A DNA stretch of 11,237 nucleotides from Guyanagaster necrorhizus (lineage: Eukaryota; Basidiomycota; Agaricomycetes; Agaricales; Physalacriaceae). How positions within the stretch are numbered: position 1 is the first letter of the stretch; every line of letters starts with the position of its first letter. The stretch lies in assembly GCF_019112545.1 (NCBI RefSeq), contig NW_025064956.1, positions 1 to 11,237 of the forward strand, in the 5' to 3' direction. Positions 6,820 through 11,237 of this stretch are shown here, piece after piece. Below the pieces are notes generated by a model. That model was given only the letters and a program-made list of their open reading frames with translations. It ran no database searches and had not been told where the DNA came from. The position numbers and the translations under genes are program-made.

Positions 6820-7742
6820 AAGCTCGATATACACAATAGACTCACTGTCCTCGCCGAATCAGCCTGCTGGGCTCCTCGACAGCCTGAGCGAACCATTGAA
6901 GAAGTTGATACGGATCCTTCGTCCCTCTGTTCTCTGCCGCGACTTACGTGGTGGTTCAAGACGGGCTCGTCCTTGTCCTCGCAGGTCGGCTCTTCTTACT
7001 TAACGCTGTTTATAGAAAGTTGCCGACAACTAGATACACGGTGAAGGAGGAGGAGGGCACTGTGCGTACTAGGTGATGCCAGGGATACTTTGTTCGGTGA
7101 TCCTGAGACGTATCTGACCTGGGTTCTCAGTGGATCTGTTGGTTCGGACAATGGCCAGAAGGGGAGCGTCTCGGTTGGAAAGGGGTACGTACATGCACAG
7201 ATTGTTATTATACATTTATGTCTGACACATTTCCCAGAAGGTGCATGAAGGATAACCCAATCGTTCATACAACAAAGTATAGTTCACTATCATACCCCAG
7301 ATCGGAATTTCTTCCTGAAATCTTGTCTTAGGAAACTGATTCGTCCTCTTCCCAAACCTACTCATCCTGAGGACAGGGACCTCTCCATGACGCGACTTGT
7401 CTCCGATCGCTGATCTACCTGGATCAATTCCGAGCCAAAAGAGAATCAAGAACGGTACAGAGTGTCTTCACTTCCTGCAACAGGACCTATGGGTCCAAAA
7501 GAACAGCACCGAACCGCAACAGGTCCTTTGCAGAAGTTGCGGGAAGGCCATCCATGGAGAAAAGGAACACAAGCTCTGAGAGTAATACACTGGCGGCATA
7601 TTACCTGAAGGGGTGGATGAAACATAGGTATGTTTGCCCGATCATACAAAAAAATCGGTTGATCGGGAATGGGTACGATCCGGAGATTAAGCTGTTGACG
7701 AAAAGGAAGGAGGATCGTGAAAGGGCGCTCGGGACAGGTTAG
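6820..7742 (+). pseudogene. Broken upstream copy of the CxxC zinc-finger-like gene
   Basis: Diverged copy of the gene at 8805-9725, same strand. Exon 1 about 6820-6980 (APR and LTWWFKTGSSLSS match APR and LTTWYKRDSDLST). Exon 2 is 7034-7072, exon 3 is 7131-7184, and exon 4 runs from 7238. Introns 2 (7073-7130) and 3 (7185-7237) keep GT-AG ends and CTGAC branch sites, and phases match the intact copy. The intron 1 donor is GC, not GT. No start ATG survives in homologous sequence: the 5' end is replaced by the CpG-free repeat. Exon 4 has stops and at least two frame changes, one before FLQQD and one after CRSCGKAI; the GWMKHRYVC segment lies in a third frame. It keeps all four predicted Zn ligands (CRSC and H-x3-C) across the break. 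A further intron (GTTAGT..TTCCAG) and exon may follow 7738. Confidence 0.75.
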
Positions 7743-8482
7743 TTTTGGTAACTTACTTTGTGTTAATGAAATTTCCAGTTGAAGAATTAGAACAATGGAA
7801 TTTCATATTGATGCATGCTGTCATGGGTGATTTAGGGAACTGGGGGAGATTGTGGGCGCGGAAATATATATATATATGCAGTCTCAAATCCTAGACCTCA
7901 GAGAAGATGTGAAAGACATGAAACATGAGCCGGTCAGTTTTATATGTCAACGTGAGGATAAAAGGTAAGGAAGGAAGTGAAGTGAAAGGTACGGCGCGAA
8001 TCCTTCCGAGTCTCGATGCAGGCAGACAATTCGGACGATTTGTACAGCTATATTTCCCAGTCGGAGCATTGGAAAAGTGGTCCGTGCACATGGTGGGTGG
8101 AGGATCGGCACTAGCGGGTGCTTGAATGATAGGCTGTATCTATCATCTCCAAGATTACGCGTTCTACTTGGTGAGACCGTACATGAATTCAGATACTGAT
8201 CTTCCGAAGGAATATTCACGGACCGGACGACAAGGAAGTTTCCGCCGATTTAGATATGTCCTAACATAAGAAATCTTCGTACAGCAGAAATTCGTCAGGC
8301 CTTTTTGACGTCCGACAAAAAAGAAATTGCTCTGATGAGTTTGTACATCCGAGGTTTGGTGGATCCAGATTTGATGGGCAGGGGCGTCGAACTACGGGAG
8401 CCTCAGGGGGAAAGTCCCATCAATGTTTTCCTATGGCCGCTGATCCTTGGCTGAGGTCCAACTTGGACTGCATCTCCAAAGG
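7743..8482 (+). other. Possible spliced gene remnant between the two zinc-finger copies
   Basis: Open, coding-looking stretches are separated by intron-like signals. First, 7831-7965 (contains SQILDLREDVKDMKHEP) ends at donor GTAAGG. Second, 8023-8170 (contains RTICTAIFPSRSIGKVV), after acceptor GATGCAG, ends at donor GTGAGA. Third, 8285-8454 (contains SDKKEIALMSLYIRGLVDPD), after branch CCTAAC and acceptor TACAG, ends in TGA. Phases agree for this chain. An alternative frame over 8286-8481 ends at a consensus GTAAGT with DPWLRSNLDCISK. Neither chain has a clear start, and two overlapping frames being open weakens the case. Not recognised; no copy elsewhere in the window. Confidence 0.25.
7864..7877. 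repeat. Short (TA)n microsatellite
   Basis: Seven TA units preceding GCAG. Variable-length TA runs can shift any frame read through them. Confidence 0.6.
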
Positions 8483-8723
8483 TAAGTATTCGTTCCGGAA
8501 CCATAAGTTGAAATAGTAGTCCTACAACTACAATTCTTCAAAGACGTAACACTAGTGCTGCCAGGGCCCAGGCTAGCAGCTTGCTTTAGGGACGAACTTG
8601 ACACTTGTCACCCTCCTACCCTGGGTACCTATTTTGTATTTGCATTACAACGTGCACGGTTAAGGTTTAGATCTTCGGTTCCAAACTTGCCACTCTAGGA
8701 CTCTCCTCAAATAGCGAACTTCC
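8483..8723. other. Intergenic stretch before the intact zinc-finger gene
   Basis: It starts at a good GTAAGT donor-like site (8482) but has no convincing following exon. No recognisable gene, repeat or RNA. Confidence 0.35.
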
Positions 8724-8760
8724 CGAGTACTAGTCCCTTCCTTTTCTCCCCACTATGACT
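8724..8760 (+). promoter_or_regulatory. Pyrimidine-rich tract upstream of the zinc-finger gene
   Basis: A CT-rich run (CCCTTCCTTTTCTCCCC) sits about 55 bp before the chosen ATG at 8805, a common arrangement near transcription starts in filamentous fungi. No TATA box is evident. Position and composition only. Confidence 0.3.
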
Positions 8761-8804
8761 CACAACACCGCCTCGTTTAATCATTCTCATTTCTCGGTGG
8801 GCAC

Positions 8805-9725
8805 ATGACTTCGCTGCATACCGGTAGTTCTAAGCACACCAAATTCGATGACCTCGTCTTGCCAGCTGCAACAGCGTGTAGCGCGCCTCGTCTATCGATG
8901 AGGCCATCGAATGAGATGGTTGGAATGGATATATCCCACCGTGTCAACCCATATCCGCCATTGACCACCTGGTATAAGAGGGACTCGGATTTGTCGACGT
9001 AAGTGGACTTCTCTCGCAATAGCATCCCACTAAATCTGGCGACTAGGATGTATGCTGGACGCTCGTCAAAGAGAATGAAAGGGGGTTGGAGTATACATCC
9101 TCTTACTAGTACCAGGTGACAGTGGTTCCAGGATACTTTGTCCGTGAGCCATGTCTGATTCCGTTCTTAGCAGCTCCGTCGACTTGGACGACGACAATAA
9201 CAAAGACGATGAGCATGTATCGGATCGTAAAAGGTACGTTTGCCTCGTTTCCTCCCACCCCGATGCGAACGATGATGAATTAGAGATGCGCACCCGAGCG
9301 AAACCTTGCTCGACTCCGCGGAGCTGAGAAAGACGTTTTTGCGGCGTCTTGTCCAGCCAGCTCAATTCCCAGGAACAAAGGTGAGCAAGATGGACGAAAA
9401 GCGCCTCCAATTTCTTCAACAGGATCCTTGCGTCGACGTCGAATCCATCACCAAACAACGTGTGGTGTGCAACAAGTGCGGGACTCCCGTCAAATTGGAC
9501 AGCCGGGGGAATGCTGCATACTATGCCAGCACGTGGGTGGGGAATAAGAGGAGACGCGTGGAAATATACGAGGCCTGGGTGGAAGAGTATGGGTATGAGG
9601 ACCAGAGCTGGATAGAGGCGGCAGAAAGACGTAGGGATGCGAGGTTGGGGATGAGCGTTACTGCGGAGGAATACTGTATATTTGTAACTTGTTCACAACT
9701 ACGGCTTGTTTGTAGTGTAGTGTAA
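8805..9725 (+). CDS. CxxC zinc-finger-like protein of unknown function, four exons
   Basis: Model: 8805-8998, 9047-9115, 9171-9233 and 9284-9725; 768 nt, 255 residues, all phases consistent. Introns: 48 bp (GTAAGT..ACTAG), 55 bp (GTGACA, CTGAT branch, TTAG) and 50 bp (GTACGT..TTAG). Comparison with 6820-7742 shows the same exon order and splice phases with protein-level matches, which supports this strand and model. Residues 91-106 are Asp/Asn-rich. FLQQD at 152-156 leads to C171-x2-C174, then YY at 188-189 and W193, resembling a common mushroom family pattern (L..D..V.C..C..I.L..Y..W..H...C). The usual final H-x3-C pair is absent here (N196, V201), so zinc binding may be lost. A charged tail (AAERRRDARLG) also matches the other copy. 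The last 20 or so residues may instead be intronic. Function unknown. Confidence 0.7.
8999..9046 (+). other. Zinc-finger gene intron 1 (48 bp)
   Basis: Consensus donor GTAAGT and acceptor ACTAG, with CACTAAATC as likely branch site, phase 2. The equivalent position in the upstream copy starts with GC. Confidence 0.65.
9116..9170 (+). other. Zinc-finger gene intron 2 (55 bp)
   Basis: Donor GTGACA, branch GTCTGATT, acceptor TTCTTAG. The upstream copy has the aligned intron at 7073-7130 with a perfect TCTGACC branch. The segment contains an ATG in context (9151) that could otherwise be mistaken for the gene start; the conserved intron signals argue against that. Confidence 0.65.
9234..9283 (+). 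other. Zinc-finger gene intron 3 (50 bp)
   Basis: Donor GTACGT is identical in both gene copies; acceptor ATTAG here, TTCCCAG in the upstream copy. Phase 2 in both. Confidence 0.7.
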
Positions 9726-10129
9726 TTTGAGCTGGTGAGCCCGAATAATTGACTGGGTCGCGACTCGTGAGTCTCGCCTGAGCAATTAGATAAGGAGAAC
9801 TCGGCCATGGTAATAACTCTGGAATTTTCAGAACTGTACTGTCGAGGAACCAAGAGTATGGCACCAATAAGGGTAGAACTGAATAGCTGAAAGAAAAGTG
9901 CCAGCAAAGGCGGTTAGAAGAATAACAAATCCATCTTGCATGACGGGGAGTAGCACGTTTTGAAGTATGGACTTATATTTTTAATTCTAATGAAGATGCG
10001 CATGGTGTAGGGCCATCGTCACGTCAACGAGGGCGTCGTTCGCCTTCAGGAAGGCCGATGGTGGTTGTGCGAATCGTGCTAGGTGCAGGCCAATGCCAAA
10101 CATCCACAATCTTTTCAACCAACCACCAT
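9726..10129. other. Region downstream of the zinc-finger gene, no gene seen
   Basis: CpG content is normal here, in contrast with what follows from about 10.13 kb. Open frames on the minus strand (9521-9907, 9658-9867) mostly mirror the zinc-finger gene and show no motifs. Confidence 0.4.
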
Positions 10130-11237
10130 CACAATGGATCCCTTTCCTGTGTCATGATACACCAGGTAACTGTACCAGGTAGAAAACAGGTCTATTTATC
10201 AGTTTTCTACTAAGTAAGTTATATTGTAGCCAGTACAGAAAGTAAATAACAAGTAAGAACACTAGTGCTAGTACCTGGTATAGAACAGATCACTCCCAGT
10301 ACTTAAACAGGTACTGGTAGGTTTGACCTGTGTTCTCGTTAGGTGTGCCAGATACCAGGTCTTGGAATAAGAGCTGAAGGATTGGCATAATGACAGATCC
10401 TGCAGCTTGATCTGTGGCCTGGCTGGACTGATTGACCAGGTAGCCATGTATGAGCTCGTACCTGCCAGAGAATGAATTCAGCCTACCTGGTTGGCTCAGC
10501 AAGTAGATTAGTCAGTAGACAGTTATGTTAGTCAGACATAGGTAGTTAGATAGTATAAATACCAGTCATGTATAGAGGGTGGGCAGGTTTTCTGGCATCC
10601 CAGAATGCTACCAAGTGAATAGTATGGGTTGTATTTGGCTAAAAGCTTCAAGTTGTAGACTCAACCTGAATAGTGTTGTGGTGACCAGGTCACTTTGTTT
10701 TGTGCAAGGACCCCTAGAAAGCAACTGAAAGTTTATATCACACAGTCAGAACAGACTTGAGACAGTTCAGAACAGTCAGCATTGTGTATAAGTCACAACC
10801 AGGTGTATTGTATCAATCCAGAAACTGCACAAGACAGTCAGTACAAGTTCAGAACCTGCACCAGGCAGACCATTTGAGATAAGTTTTGTTGTGTTCAGCA
10901 ACACAGACAACTTTGTTCAAGCAAACTGCAATATATTGTTATGATTTTCTATTTTCTTCCTGGGATTTGACCCCTATTTATGCTTAGTCAGGGCACCAGA
11001 ACAAGTGCTTAAGACCATGGAATAAGGCTTAGTCATCACAACTAGCCAAGTCTGTCATTGTCTTTTGATGCAACAGCATTGCTTGATGACACACAACCAG
11101 CCTTTTATGTATGGTAATGATGCTCCAGAACAATGCACACAAAAACAGAGAGATACACAATAAGTATGTAGTATTATTAGCAGACCTTGTTCAGTATTTA
11201 AGGAGCTTGCTCTTGCTGGTAATCCTCAGCTTTGAGC
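10130..11237. mobile_element. CpG-depleted repeat-like region, possibly LTR-retrotransposon sequence
   Basis: Only about two CpG sites occur in roughly 1.1 kb, against dense CpG in the preceding 100 bp. It contains eight copies of ACCAGGT (both orientations), clusters of CAGAAC and ACAGTCA between about 10738 and 10862, and TATA-like boxes at 10554-10560 and 11195-11203, the latter followed by GGAGCTTGCTCTTGCTGG in a style common to fungal LTR promoters. No reverse transcriptase, integrase, primer-binding site or paired LTR is visible, so the class is a guess. The 70-codon minus frame at 10290-10502 has no recognised domain. Confidence 0.4.

Noticed and set aside
6550..7044. 164-codon plus-strand ORF as a single-exon gene
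   Set aside because: It is chimeric: it starts inside the SINE, runs through CpG-free repeat DNA, then reads exon 1 of the broken zinc-finger copy and into its intron 1.
8777..9025. 82-codon minus-strand ORF
   Set aside because: Paralogue comparison shows protein-level conservation on the plus strand, and the plus frame ends at a consensus donor.
9151..9233. Gene start at ATG 9151 (MSDSVLSSS)
   Set aside because: The ATG lies inside a segment with conserved GT, CTGAT/CTGAC branch and AG in both copies, and the other copy has no ATG there. It remains a fallback start if transcription begins downstream.
9378..9419. Extra intron (GTGAGC..CAACAG) in the last zinc-finger exon
   Set aside because: It is in frame and would delete FLQQ, which is conserved in the other copy, so it is treated as coding.
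9066..9458. 130-codon minus-strand ORF
   Set aside because: Antisense shadow across introns 2-3 and exons of the plus-strand zinc-finger gene; no motif.
9306..9725. Single-exon reading of the zinc-finger gene
   Set aside because: It lacks a true ATG at its start; conserved upstream exons and splice phases in both paralogues show it is only the last exon.

Overview
The window looks like nuclear DNA of a filamentous basidiomycete, most likely an Agaricomycete. Three things point there. Coding regions are split by many introns of about 48-58 bp with GT-AG ends and CTAAC/CTGAC-type branch sites. One gene belongs to the SRPK-like kinase family that is expanded in mushrooms. Repeats show CpG-to-TG/CA decay, as expected where fungal repeats are CpG-methylated. 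No rRNA, complete tRNA, CRISPR array or bacterial-type feature was seen.

Layout. 1-2082 is poorly resolved: a few spliced open reading fragments on the minus strand (about 267-495, 936-1158, and 1329-1890 with an apparent frameshift), none recognisable. 2083-3554 (minus) is the clearest gene, a five-exon, 420-residue SRPK/CMGC-type protein kinase reconstructed from frames that are separated in the raw sequence. About 3938-4102 (plus) is a truncated SRPK paralogue fragment that still carries one intron. It abuts a 130-bp repeat (4103-4232) whose second copy lies inverted at 6219-6356. 4253-4621 holds an unrecognised two-exon open frame, and 5315-5581 a possible small membrane protein. 6219-6820 is repeat-derived and almost free of CpG, and it contains a tRNA-derived SINE (6384-6669, minus strand) flanked by an 11-bp target-site duplication.

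6820-7742 and 8805-9725 are two diverged tandem copies (about 2 kb apart) of one four-exon gene encoding a CxxC zinc-finger-like protein. The downstream copy is open from start to stop (255 residues); the upstream copy is broken. Between them (about 7743-8482) are further open, intron-like segments of unknown origin. From about 10.13 kb to the window end the DNA is strongly CpG-depleted, carries eight copies of the 7-mer ACCAGGT, and has TATA-like elements; it is probably old transposon or LTR sequence entering the window.

No shared pathway connects the genes. The window reads as an accessory region where a kinase gene and a small zinc-finger gene have been duplicated, fragmented and invaded by repeats. 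Gene models come from hand splicing and paralogue comparison; function is assigned only for the kinase.
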